From: Desulfovibrio intestinalis
GTDB taxonomy: Bacteria > Desulfobacterota > Desulfovibrionia > Desulfovibrionales > Desulfovibrionaceae
Assembly (NCBI RefSeq): GCF_014202345.1
Contig: NZ_JACHGO010000002.1
Location: 310,001-374,000 of the forward strand
Direction: 5' to 3'
DNA: 64,000 nucleotides
The notes under the pieces are model-generated. The model saw only the letters and a program-made list of their open reading frames with translations, was not told where the DNA came from and did no database searches. Made by a program: the position numbers and the translations under genes. Shown piece by piece: positions 25,628 through 32,998 of this stretch (positions are counted from its first letter, which is position 1; each line of letters starts with the position of its first letter).

Positions 25628-26902
25628 TCAGGGTAAAAGCGGGGCACGCGAGCATGATGGAATTCCCGAAGCTGCCAGGGCATCGTCATGCGGGGTTAGG
25701 GGTTGGGCCCGCATTTTAGACACTGTGGCAATATAGGCGAGCGCTGAAAGACATTGTTCACGAAGCTGCGTGGTAAGGGCGTCTCGACGCTCGCGCTCTG
25801 CGGTCAAATGAGCCTCTTGATGTTTTTGAAAATTGAGCAGCCAGGCCGTGGCCTTGTTTGAAGCAGCAGCCAGTCCCTGGGGCTCAAGAGGATGCAGATC
25901 CTTGGCGAGTTTTGCCGCCTGAACAAAGTGTTTTTCTTCTGTGTTCATCTGGTGAAGCGGCATGAACGCGCACTTGGCGTACCTCAGAACATCATTAAGA
26001 TTCACAGGCTTGATTTGAGGGAGCGGCCTGTCTGCCAGTAAAAGACCATTATCCGCTTCATCCAGAGCACGGCCAATCTGGGTGTAGGCATAGGCGTCTT
26101 CCAAATGTGCCTGGGCATTTCCAGACACCAGTATTTCATAAACAGCATCGCCAAAAGCGTGGGCATATCCTTCGCTCATCGCTATGGAAAGATACTGGCG
26201 TGCCTTGGATTCATTGGGTGAATCGGGCAGGGTGTAGCCGCATTTGTCTCCGCCAAAACGGTACCAGCGCGAGATTTCATGCGCAGCCGGGGCATATCCG
26301 GCGTCAGCCGACAGCAGCAGCCATTGCAGGTTTGTTCCTGTGTTCCAGCGGGTCGCATAGGCATGCATGGATTTGGGGTCACCAAGAAAAGCTCCACGGG
26401 TGTAGGCACTGCGCGTGTTGCCCATGCCTTCTCCATAAAGAGCCAGTCTGGAGTATACCCAGCCGGGAGACGTATATTTGGTAGCCCATTCAAGCCAAAA
26501 GGCCGCGGAACGCATAAAGGCAGGAATGCCGGGGTAGGCGGTTGCCGGTGTTGCAGAGGCGCATTGCGCGCGTATGACCAGGTCGGCCATAGCCACGGGG
26601 TTGCCTTGCAGGGCCTCCGTCAAAACAAGCAGATACTGTGCTTCAGACTGGCATCCTACATACTGCGGTTTGGGCGTGGCGCTGCCGGGTGGCGCAACGT
26701 ACCAGTCCGGGTCTTCCACAACGGGAGCTGTGACTTGAAGATTTTGAGGCAGAGGACGAACGCAGTATGCCGGGTCCTTGCTTGTGCACGAAAGCTCTGG
26801 AAGCAGCTGCAGCCCTAGTTTGGGCGTAAATAGTAATTCTTCTGCCTGTAACGGTAGGGGAAGAAGAATAAAAAGGATAAAAGCAAGTGCGCACCATGAC
26901 AT
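25628..26902 (-). CDS. Exported helical-repeat (Sel1-like) protein of unknown function
   Basis: A 424-residue protein with a clear signal peptide (SWCALAFILFILLPLPLQA), so it acts in the periplasm. The mature part has Cys pairs near the N-terminus (SCTSKDPAYC, VGCQSEAQ) that may form disulfides. The middle consists of helical units with the Sel1/TPR feel: YSRLALYGEGMG, AYTRGAFLGDPKSMHAYA, LLLSADAGYAPAAHE and YLSIAMSEGYAHAFG. The C-terminal 80 residues look like a coiled coil (HQEAHLTAERERRDAL). The start at 26902 has AGGAGG 7 bases upstream. No family assignment is certain. It is transcribed alone, and no enzyme motif is seen. Confidence 0.75.
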   Translation of the reverse strand: MSWCALAFILFILLPLPLQAEELLFTPKLGLQLLPELSCTSKDPAYCVRPLPQNLQVTAPVVEDPDWYVAPPGSATPKPQYVGCQSEAQYLLVLTEALQGNPVAMADLVIRAQCASATPATAYPGIPAFMRSAAFWLEWATKYTSPGWVYSRLALYGEGMGNTRSAYTRGAFLGDPKSMHAYATRWNTGTNLQWLLLSADAGYAPAAHEISRWYRFGGDKCGYTLPDSPNESKARQYLSIAMSEGYAHAFGDAVYEILVSGNAQAHLEDAYAYTQIGRALDEADNGLLLADRPLPQIKPVNLNDVLRYAKCAFMPLHQMNTEEKHFVQAAKLAKDLHPLEPQGLAAASNKATAWLLNFQKHQEAHLTAERERRDALTTQLREQCLSALAYIATVSKMRAQPLTPHDDALAASGIPSCSRAPLLP

Positions 26903-27236
26903 CGAAGAGCCTCCTGTGTAGAGTGGACGGGCAGAATTAGGGGCACGCTGAGTCAGGAGCATTGAGTTCGCCATTTTATCAATAGTAACTAATAGCATTC
27001 AATGTGAACAAAAAAAACCGTGAACAGCTAAAATATTTAATGACCATAGCCAGTTGGCTGAATTTTTAAGCAGTTCAAGATGTCGTGCAATTTAAATACT
27101 GTAATGTCTATTTGTAAACTTATATTTCAAATTGTAAAAACGTCAAGTGGCTGTGTAGCCTTGACAGTCGGGAAGTGGGAACTTAGTTAACTCAAATGAA
27201 CGCACTGCCGAAGGGTGGAGCGATTTGGGAGGAATC
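26903..27236. promoter_or_regulatory. Divergent intergenic region ahead of grpE
   Basis: An AT-rich gap of 334 bases without a gene. TTGACA at 27161-27166 is the only good -35 candidate; the matching -10 at 17 bases (TAGTTA) is weak. I do not see a CIRCE inverted repeat of the TTAGCACTC type. Confidence 0.4.
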
Positions 27237-27860
27237 ATGCAGCGTCACAAGATGCAGAAGTCTTATGGAGAGGCCGCGCCGACGGAAGACGAATTTTCGG
27301 AGGGCAGCCTGAATTTTTGCAATCCTGATGATATTCAGGATATAAATGGCGTGATGGACTCCGTCTCGCTGGACGATATGCCCGATGTAAATTTTGCGCA
27401 AAGCGCCGAGCCTTCTGCCGCAGAAATTGAAGCACGTTGCAAGGCTGAGGCTGAAGAAAACCGTCTGCGCATGGCCGCCGAGATGGATAATTTTCAAAAG
27501 CGCCTGAAGCGTGAACACGAAGAACAGATACGTTACGCCGCTGAAAAGGTTTTGAGCGATCTGCTGCCAAGCCTTGATAATCTTGAGTTGGCATTACAGT
27601 ATGGCAGTACCAATGAAGTGTGTAAGGATATGGTGCAGGGCGTTGCCATGACGCACAAGCTGTTGCTTGAAGCTGTAAGCAAGCACGGTTTGACCCCTGT
27701 GGGTGAAGAAGGGGACGAATTTAGTCCTGCTTTGCACGAGGCCGTGGGCTTTGATGCCCGGCCCGAATTCGCACCGGGATCTGTGACGCGTGTGCTGCAA
27801 CGTGGCTACAAATTGGGTGATCGCCTGTTGCGCCCGGCAAAGGTTATGGTTAACCCCTGA
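27237..27860 (+). CDS. grpE: Nucleotide exchange factor GrpE
   Basis: Releases ADP from DnaK in the Hsp70 cycle. The 207-residue protein has an acidic, disordered N-terminal 65 residues, a long coiled-coil helix (about 68-110: CKAEAEENRLRMAAEMDNFQ), then the family core LPSLDNLELAL and the C-terminal beta domain HEAVGF...VLQRGYKLGDRLLRPAKV. The start at 27237 has GGGAGGAAT directly upstream. The chaperone partners dnaK and dnaJ and the repressor hrcA are not in the window, so grpE is a single-gene unit here, closed by the hairpin at 27961-28004. Confidence 0.96.
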   Translation: MQRHKMQKSYGEAAPTEDEFSEGSLNFCNPDDIQDINGVMDSVSLDDMPDVNFAQSAEPSAAEIEARCKAEAEENRLRMAAEMDNFQKRLKREHEEQIRYAAEKVLSDLLPSLDNLELALQYGSTNEVCKDMVQGVAMTHKLLLEAVSKHGLTPVGEEGDEFSPALHEAVGFDARPEFAPGSVTRVLQRGYKLGDRLLRPAKVMVNP

Positions 27861-27960
27861 CGTTGCATGACACGCAGTACCAGGGTTGTTTCCGACATAA
27901 AAACTGGTGCGCGAACATGTCTTCAGCATAAACCCGCCTCTGCCTGAGCAGGCAAATATA

Positions 27961-28004
27961 GAAAGGCCGTGTCCATCGGATATTTCCGGCAGACACGGCC
28001 TTTC
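27961..28004. terminator. Terminator between grpE and the HD-GYP operon
   Basis: A 13-bp perfect stem (GAAAGGCCGTGTC and complement) with an 18-base loop is followed by TGTTGCGCAAAATTTT. It lies 100 bases after grpE and 220 bases past the end of the convergent response regulator. The remainder of 27861-28223 shows no gene. Confidence 0.75.
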
Positions 28005-28223
28005 TGTTGCGCAAAATTTTGATCGGTCTGGAGTTTTTTACTTTGAAAAGATTTTGCGACTGCGTGAGCAGGCATCGGCTGCGGCGTAAGTGCAGCTTCA
28101 GCTACTGTTGTCATGCGTCTGTACAGGGCAACGGGGTTTATTTATTTGCTCGGCTGAACGTCGCCGCAGGTGTGGTCCAAACGTTGAGAACGTCGATTCG
28201 CAGCGCCTGCCTGCGCAACTGCA

Positions 28224-29297
28224 TTAATCGCTGTACCGCTCGGCAATGGCTTTAAATTCTGCCTGAATGGCTCCAAACGCTTCCACAATTTCTGGGTCAA
28301 ACTGGGTTCCCTTGCCATCAAAGATGATTCGGGCGGCAGTTTCATGCGGCATGGCTGGCTTGTACACCCGCTGGCTGCGTAAGGCGTCATAGACGTCTGC
28401 CAGACTCATGAGCCGGGCAGGAAGGGGAATTTCTTCCCTTTTGAGCCCGCGTGGATAGCCTCGCCCGTCCCACCGTTCATGATGGCAGTAGGCAATATCG
28501 CAGGCCATTTTCAGAAAGGAATCTTCGCCCAAAAATTTATCAGCAGCGGCCAGAACAGCTCTGCCGTGGGCAGTGTGTTCCTTCATGGCCTCGTACTCGG
28601 CATCTGTGAGCGGGCCGGGCTTGTGCAAGACGGTATCGGCAATGGCAACCTTGCCCACATCATGCAACGGGGCGGAAAGATAAAGCCATGAAATGGCGTC
28701 TGCATCGAGAATGTTGCGGTATTTTGGCTGCTCCGCCATATGCAGGGCTAGAGCCTTCACATAGTTTTGCGTGCGCTTAATGTGTGCGCCTGTTTCAGTG
28801 TCGCGCCATTCCGCCAGCGTGGCCATAGCGTGAATTGTGGCTTCCTGCGTAAGGGCAAGCTGGCGGGTGCGCTCGTGTACCAGCTCATTGAGATGGTCGC
28901 GGTAGCGCTTGTATTTCAGCTGATTGGCCACGCGGTTGCGTACCAGAGATGCGCGAAAAGGTTTGACGATGTAATCCTGCGCCCCCAAAGAAAGCCCGGT
29001 TGCCTCGTCCATTTCTTCATTTTGCGCGGTAATGAACATGATGGGGATATCGCGCGTGGAGCGTTCTTCCTTTAACTGGCGGCATACCTCGTAGCCATCC
29101 ATGCCAGGCATGATGACGTCCAGCAGAATAAGGTCCGGTTGCGGCGTGCCAATGGCCAGACGCAACGCGTCCGGCCCGTTTTTGGCAAACATGATGGTGT
29201 AATCCGTGCGCAGGGTTTCGCTCAGAATACGCAGGTTTTCCGGCGCGTCGTCTACCAGCAGAATGCGGCTGCGTTGCGCTGCCGCCGTCAAACTCAC
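28224..29297 (-). CDS. HD-GYP response regulator (c-di-GMP phosphodiesterase type)
   Basis: A two-domain signalling protein of 357 residues. The receiver domain (about 10-125) has the acidic pair Asp16-Asp17, phospho-acceptor Asp60 in LLDVIMPGMDG and Lys112 in VKPF. A short coiled linker leads to an HD-GYP domain (about 150-340) with LHDVGK (His212, Asp213) and HHERWDGRGYP (272-282), both intact, so cyclic di-GMP hydrolysis is expected. It starts with GTG at 29297, overlapping the lipoprotein gene stop by 4 bases, so it is the last gene of the lipid transport operon. No histidine kinase is adjacent. The operon position suggests that lipid transport and c-di-GMP signalling are co-expressed. 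Confidence 0.94.
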   Translation of the reverse strand: MSLTAAAQRSRILLVDDAPENLRILSETLRTDYTIMFAKNGPDALRLAIGTPQPDLILLDVIMPGMDGYEVCRQLKEERSTRDIPIMFITAQNEEMDEATGLSLGAQDYIVKPFRASLVRNRVANQLKYKRYRDHLNELVHERTRQLALTQEATIHAMATLAEWRDTETGAHIKRTQNYVKALALHMAEQPKYRNILDADAISWLYLSAPLHDVGKVAIADTVLHKPGPLTDAEYEAMKEHTAHGRAVLAAADKFLGEDSFLKMACDIAYCHHERWDGRGYPRGLKREEIPLPARLMSLADVYDALRSQRVYKPAMPHETAARIIFDGKGTQFDPEIVEAFGAIQAEFKAIAERYSD

Positions 29298-29890
29298 TGC
29301 TTGCCCCCCGTAAGGCCGGGTAAACGCTGGGCCAGGTGTTCCGCCATTCTTTGCACAAGGCGGCTTTCCGCGGCAGTAAGCACATCATAGCCCTTGCCAG
29401 TCACGGCTTCTTCATCAACAACAATGCCCCGTGCGAGCACATCGTTGAACTTGTTGCGCAGGGTCCAGCGCACGTCCAGTACGGCTTTTTGGTCAAAATT
29501 GCCGTCAAGCCGCTGTATGTCCAGATAGAGGACGTAGTCGGCAGTGGATTCGTCTCCGGCGGGCAGTATGTTGACGCCGCTTTGCAGCATGGGCCGGGTA
29601 AGAACCTCGCGCGTGACACGGCGCACGCCGTGGCTCAGGGGTTCGCCCCAACTGTGAAACTGGGCAACAATGAGCTGGGTGGATTCGCCCACGCGGCTCA
29701 CTATACCGTCACGGTCCAGATACTCCGGCACATTGACGGGAGCCACCCGCAAGCTTTTGGTGGGCAGGCTGTCGGCAGAAACGGGTGTCAGGCGGCTCTC
29801 CAGCAGGTAGTAATTGGTTGGCGTGCTGCGTCCGCAGGCGGCCAGCAAAACCGTGAGCGCCAGAAAAGTATACAGGATTCGGCGTTGCAT
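29294..29890 (-). CDS. ABC-type transport auxiliary lipoprotein (PqiC/MlaE-cluster type)
   Basis: An outer-membrane-facing lipoprotein of 198 residues that partners MCE transport systems. The signal peptide ends in a lipobox (LLAAC, Cys19) followed by GRSTPTNYYLLES, the usual YYLL start of the ABC_trans_aux family. Later segments (LRVAPVNVPEYLDR, IVAQFHSWGEPL, DYVLYLDIQRLDG) match the family pattern. It overlaps the MCE gene by 1 base and the response regulator by 4 bases. Its role is presumably to dock the periplasmic MCE component to the outer membrane. Confidence 0.88.
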   Translation of the reverse strand: MQRRILYTFLALTVLLAACGRSTPTNYYLLESRLTPVSADSLPTKSLRVAPVNVPEYLDRDGIVSRVGESTQLIVAQFHSWGEPLSHGVRRVTREVLTRPMLQSGVNILPAGDESTADYVLYLDIQRLDGNFDQKAVLDVRWTLRNKFNDVLARGIVVDEEAVTGKGYDVLTAAESRLVQRMAEHLAQRLPGLTGGKQ

Positions 29891-30858
29891 CAGCGTTTTC
29901 CTTGTCTGCCCATAATCAGGGCCTCAGGGTTACGTTCAAGCATCTGCGCCACATTGCGGATGGCGCGCAGGGTTTCTATGCTTTCCTTGATCAACTTGTG
30001 AATGTCGTTAACCGTTGGCGAATCTCGCCCAAGCAAGCCTTGAGCAGAAGCCGTCACTACACGCAGCTGGTCTGCGGCCTGGCTCATGCTCTCCAGAGCG
30101 GAGCGCAGCGTGGCAAGGGTGGCGGGCAGTTGATTGTCCACAGTGCCCACAGTCTTGTTGAGCTTTTGCAGGATACTATCGGCATTCTGGCGCAGGGCGC
30201 TGTTTCTGAGAATGCCGTCAAGTTCTTCAAAGGTTCGCGTAAAGGCTTGGAGGCCGCGTCCAAGGCTGTCGTCAGCCAGAGATTGAGCCAGGTTTTGCAA
30301 TATGCTGTCCAGCGCTCTGGCCATTGATTCCAGCGGCAACTGTGAAAGCGTGGTCTGCAATGTGTCGATGGGGGAAGGGATGGTGGGAATTTCCGTGTCT
30401 GGCGTGCCCGAACGGAAGACCGCCGGCGTGCCGGGAAAAAAGTCCAGTTCAATACGGTACTGGCCCGTGATGAGGCTTTGTAACTGTAAACGGGCACGCA
30501 GGCCGCGCTGTACCATCCGGCGCACAATTTCTTCGCGCACGGATTCAGAAATGGGAGCCGAACCTCTGGCGCGCACAAAACTCTGTTCATCAATGCGGAT
30601 GTAGACGGGGATGGTAACGTTGGAATCCCGCGTGTTTGCCACAAGGTTGATGCGCGTTACGCTGCCCATGGGCACTCCGCGAAACACAACCGGGGCTCCT
30701 GTAGAAAGGCCGCTGACAGAGCCGTCAAAGTAAAGCACATACTCCATGTCGTTGCTGAACAGACGGCCCCCGCCCAGCACAATAAATCCCAGAGCCAGGA
30801 GGGACAATCCCCCCAAAACAAAGGCTCCGACTGTAGTTTTATATTTTTGTGAACTCAT
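29890..30858 (-). CDS. mlaD: MCE-domain periplasmic lipid-binding protein (MlaD-like)
   Basis: The substrate-binding part of an Mla-type phospholipid transporter. One N-terminal membrane anchor (TTVGAFVLGGLSLLALGFIV) is followed by the MCE domain (about 38-120: YVLYFDGSVSGLSTGAPVVF and GSVTRINLV). A long helical C-terminus with repeated hydrophobic heptads (SQLPLESMARALDSILQNLA, TLATLRSALESM) may form a tube or contact the lipoprotein. Length is 322 residues, longer than E. coli MlaD (about 183) and closer to PqiB/YebT-related single-MCE proteins. It overlaps the ATPase gene by 4 bases. Confidence 0.92.
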   Translation of the reverse strand: MSSQKYKTTVGAFVLGGLSLLALGFIVLGGGRLFSNDMEYVLYFDGSVSGLSTGAPVVFRGVPMGSVTRINLVANTRDSNVTIPVYIRIDEQSFVRARGSAPISESVREEIVRRMVQRGLRARLQLQSLITGQYRIELDFFPGTPAVFRSGTPDTEIPTIPSPIDTLQTTLSQLPLESMARALDSILQNLAQSLADDSLGRGLQAFTRTFEELDGILRNSALRQNADSILQKLNKTVGTVDNQLPATLATLRSALESMSQAADQLRVVTASAQGLLGRDSPTVNDIHKLIKESIETLRAIRNVAQMLERNPEALIMGRQGKR

Positions 30859-31781
30859 ATGGCCGTTCCTTTGTCCGGCGTGGAAACACCGGTCTTTTCC
30901 GTCTGCTCGGTTTCGGCATGGTTGCGTTCGCCTCTGGTCAGGAAGAGCATGGCGCTGGGCGCGGTATCAGAGGCGTGCAACAGTTGGTGCGGATTGCCAC
31001 AGGCAGCTACCTGACGGGTTTGGGCATCCAGAAAGATAAGATTGCTGGCAATGGCGTAGATGCTGGCCAATTCATGAGATACGATGACAAAGGTTGTCCC
31101 CAGGCTGGCGCGCAACTCCAGAATAAGATCATCCAGCAAGCGCGAGCTGACAGGGTCAAGCCCGGCAGAGGGTTCGTCAAGAAAGAGAATTTTGGGGTCC
31201 AGGGCCAGAGCCCGGGCAAGTCCGGCGCGCTTGCACATGCCGCCGCTGATTTCTGACGGGTAGTAGTCTTCAAAGCCTGCAAGGCCAGCCAGGGCCAGCT
31301 TGAGTTTGGCCTGTTCCCGTATGGCCTCATCGCTGAGGTCCGTATACTGCTGCAAGGGCAGGCCCACGTTTTCCGCCAGCGTCATTGAACTCCACAGTGC
31401 CCCGCTTTGAAAAAGCACGCCTGTTTCACGCACCAGTTTGCGGCGCTGGTCTTCATTGCTGCCCCAGAAGTCGGTTTGACCATAAAAAACTGCGCCAGAT
31501 TGTGGGGATTTAAGCCCCATAAGCACCCGAAGAAGCGTGCTTTTGCCGCAGCCCGAACCGCCAGTTATGAAAAAAATATCCCCGGCGTGCACGTCAAATG
31601 TCACATCGTGCATGAGAACGTAAGAACCGTAGCCCACTTGCAACTGATTTACGCTGATGCGCAAGTCCTGCTGACCGGGCTGGCCTGACTGCATTTTTTC
31701 TTCCGTTTTGGCAATCGGCAGATTCTGGGGAGTTTCGCCTGAGGCGACGGATTGGGAGGGCATCATATTGTGGTCGGCCAT
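30855..31781 (-). CDS. mlaF: ABC transporter ATP-binding protein (MlaF-like)
   Basis: Powers phospholipid movement by the Mla complex. Walker A is GGSGCGKSTLL, the Q loop and signature SGGMCKRAGLARAL follow, and Walker B is ILFLDEPSAGLDP, with the switch His in VSHEL. Extra residues at the N-terminus (about 50 before the core) and a C-terminal tail are not conserved. The start at 31781 is placed one base after the permease stop; an ATG at 31799 would overlap that gene by 17 bases. All operon joints are within 4 bases or overlap, so the complex is made stoichiometrically. Confidence 0.94.
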   Translation of the reverse strand: MADHNMMPSQSVASGETPQNLPIAKTEEKMQSGQPGQQDLRISVNQLQVGYGSYVLMHDVTFDVHAGDIFFITGGSGCGKSTLLRVLMGLKSPQSGAVFYGQTDFWGSNEDQRRKLVRETGVLFQSGALWSSMTLAENVGLPLQQYTDLSDEAIREQAKLKLALAGLAGFEDYYPSEISGGMCKRAGLARALALDPKILFLDEPSAGLDPVSSRLLDDLILELRASLGTTFVIVSHELASIYAIASNLIFLDAQTRQVAACGNPHQLLHASDTAPSAMLFLTRGERNHAETEQTEKTGVSTPDKGTAI

Positions 31782-31782
31782 T

Positions 31783-32910
31783 TTAAATGTCCAGCACATT
31801 GCAGATGACAGTTATCACCGCTGTGGCCACAATAATGCCCACAATGGCGTGCACCACGGCTGTGGTGGTAGCCAGACCTACGGCCTGGGCGCTGCGTCCG
31901 CAACGCATACCCTGGTAGCAGCCAGTTATGGCGATGATAACGCCAAAAATAGTGCCGTAGGTAAGACCGATAAATACATGCTTGTAGGGCACCATCTGCA
32001 TGGTGGCGTTGACATATTCCATAGGGCTGATGCTCAGCATGGTCGTGCCCACGATGTAGCCGCCCACAACGCCCATAAGGTCGGCATAGAGCGTCAGCAA
32101 GGGGATCATGGCCGTCAGGGCCACCACACGCGGCAGAACAAGAAAATCAATGGGCGAGATGCCAAGGGTAGCCAGGGCATCCACTTCTTCATTGACCTGC
32201 ATGGTGCCTATAAGGGCGGCATAGGCCGCGCCAACCCGGCCAGCCATAACCACGCCCACCATAACAGCGCCCATAACACGCAGCATGCCTATGCCCACAA
32301 GGCCCGCCACGTAGATTTGCGCGCCAAACTGGGTAAGCTGCACTGCGCCCACGAAGGCCAGAATAAGGCCGAAAAGCATGCTGGTTATTGAAATGATAGG
32401 CAGCGCCTGTACGCCGCACTCTTGCATGGCGGTCAGCAGGTCCTGCGGGCGCATTTGAGAGCGGCCCGTTATCAGGCGGCCCAGCGCCAGGGTTATATCA
32501 CCCACAAAATTTAAAAAATCGGTTACGCGCGGGGGCAGGTCAATGGTAGCTTGCCCTACACGCTGCACGAAATTGAGTTCTTCTTTTTTACGGTCAGAAC
32601 CCGCTTTTGCGGGCACGGCAAAGGCCAGTTTAAGCAGGCGCTCAAGGCCGTCTGGCAGCTGGTTTTGCGGGGTTATCTGGCGGTCGTTGGCTGCCTTGGT
32701 CAACTGCACAAGAAAGACCAGCAGGCTACTGTCCCAGGTCTCAAGCTTGTCGGTTTCAAGGCAAAGTTGTTTGATGCTCTGATTTTTTAGAGTTTCGATG
32801 GCGGCTACAGCCTCAGGGGGCCATGCTGTATCCATATTCCAAGAGCCCCCCACGCTGACGCGGAGAAGCGATCCTTGAGTAGAAGCTGTCACTTGCGGAC
32901 TTGTTTCCAT
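31783..32910 (-). CDS. mlaE: MlaE-type permease with N-terminal STAS domain
   Basis: Inner-membrane permease of the lipid transporter. The C-terminal 255 residues form the MlaE core with about five helices and the conserved NEEVDALATLGISP segment that contacts the ATPase. The first 100 residues resemble a STAS domain (SLLRVSVGGSWNMDT, TWDSSLLVFL), which in E. coli is the separate protein MlaB, so this is an MlaB-MlaE fusion. The start is set at 32910. No binding site precedes it, and a good promoter (32917-32945) would start transcription at or next to that ATG, so the mRNA may be leaderless. Upstream in-frame ATGs exist at 32949 and 32967. Confidence 0.9.
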   Translation of the reverse strand: METSPQVTASTQGSLLRVSVGGSWNMDTAWPPEAVAAIETLKNQSIKQLCLETDKLETWDSSLLVFLVQLTKAANDRQITPQNQLPDGLERLLKLAFAVPAKAGSDRKKEELNFVQRVGQATIDLPPRVTDFLNFVGDITLALGRLITGRSQMRPQDLLTAMQECGVQALPIISITSMLFGLILAFVGAVQLTQFGAQIYVAGLVGIGMLRVMGAVMVGVVMAGRVGAAYAALIGTMQVNEEVDALATLGISPIDFLVLPRVVALTAMIPLLTLYADLMGVVGGYIVGTTMLSISPMEYVNATMQMVPYKHVFIGLTYGTIFGVIIAITGCYQGMRCGRSAQAVGLATTTAVVHAIVGIIVATAVITVICNVLDI

Positions 32911-32916
32911 CGATAT

Positions 32917-32945
32917 AGTATACGCATAGCCCAGTTTATACGCAA
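32917..32945 (-). promoter_or_regulatory. Promoter of the lipid transport operon
   Basis: On the minus strand TTGCGT, 17 bases, TATACT. The expected start site, 6 to 7 bases beyond TATACT, coincides with the ATG at 32910, consistent with a leaderless message. Confidence 0.6.
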
Positions 32946-32998
32946 GAGCCATATGCGCAAAGCGCATGCAGGCTTTCACCCTCAACCCACGGTCCGTC

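Noticed and set aside
26903..27236. CIRCE/HrcA site upstream of grpE
   Set aside because: No TTAGCACTC-type inverted repeat is present in the leader.
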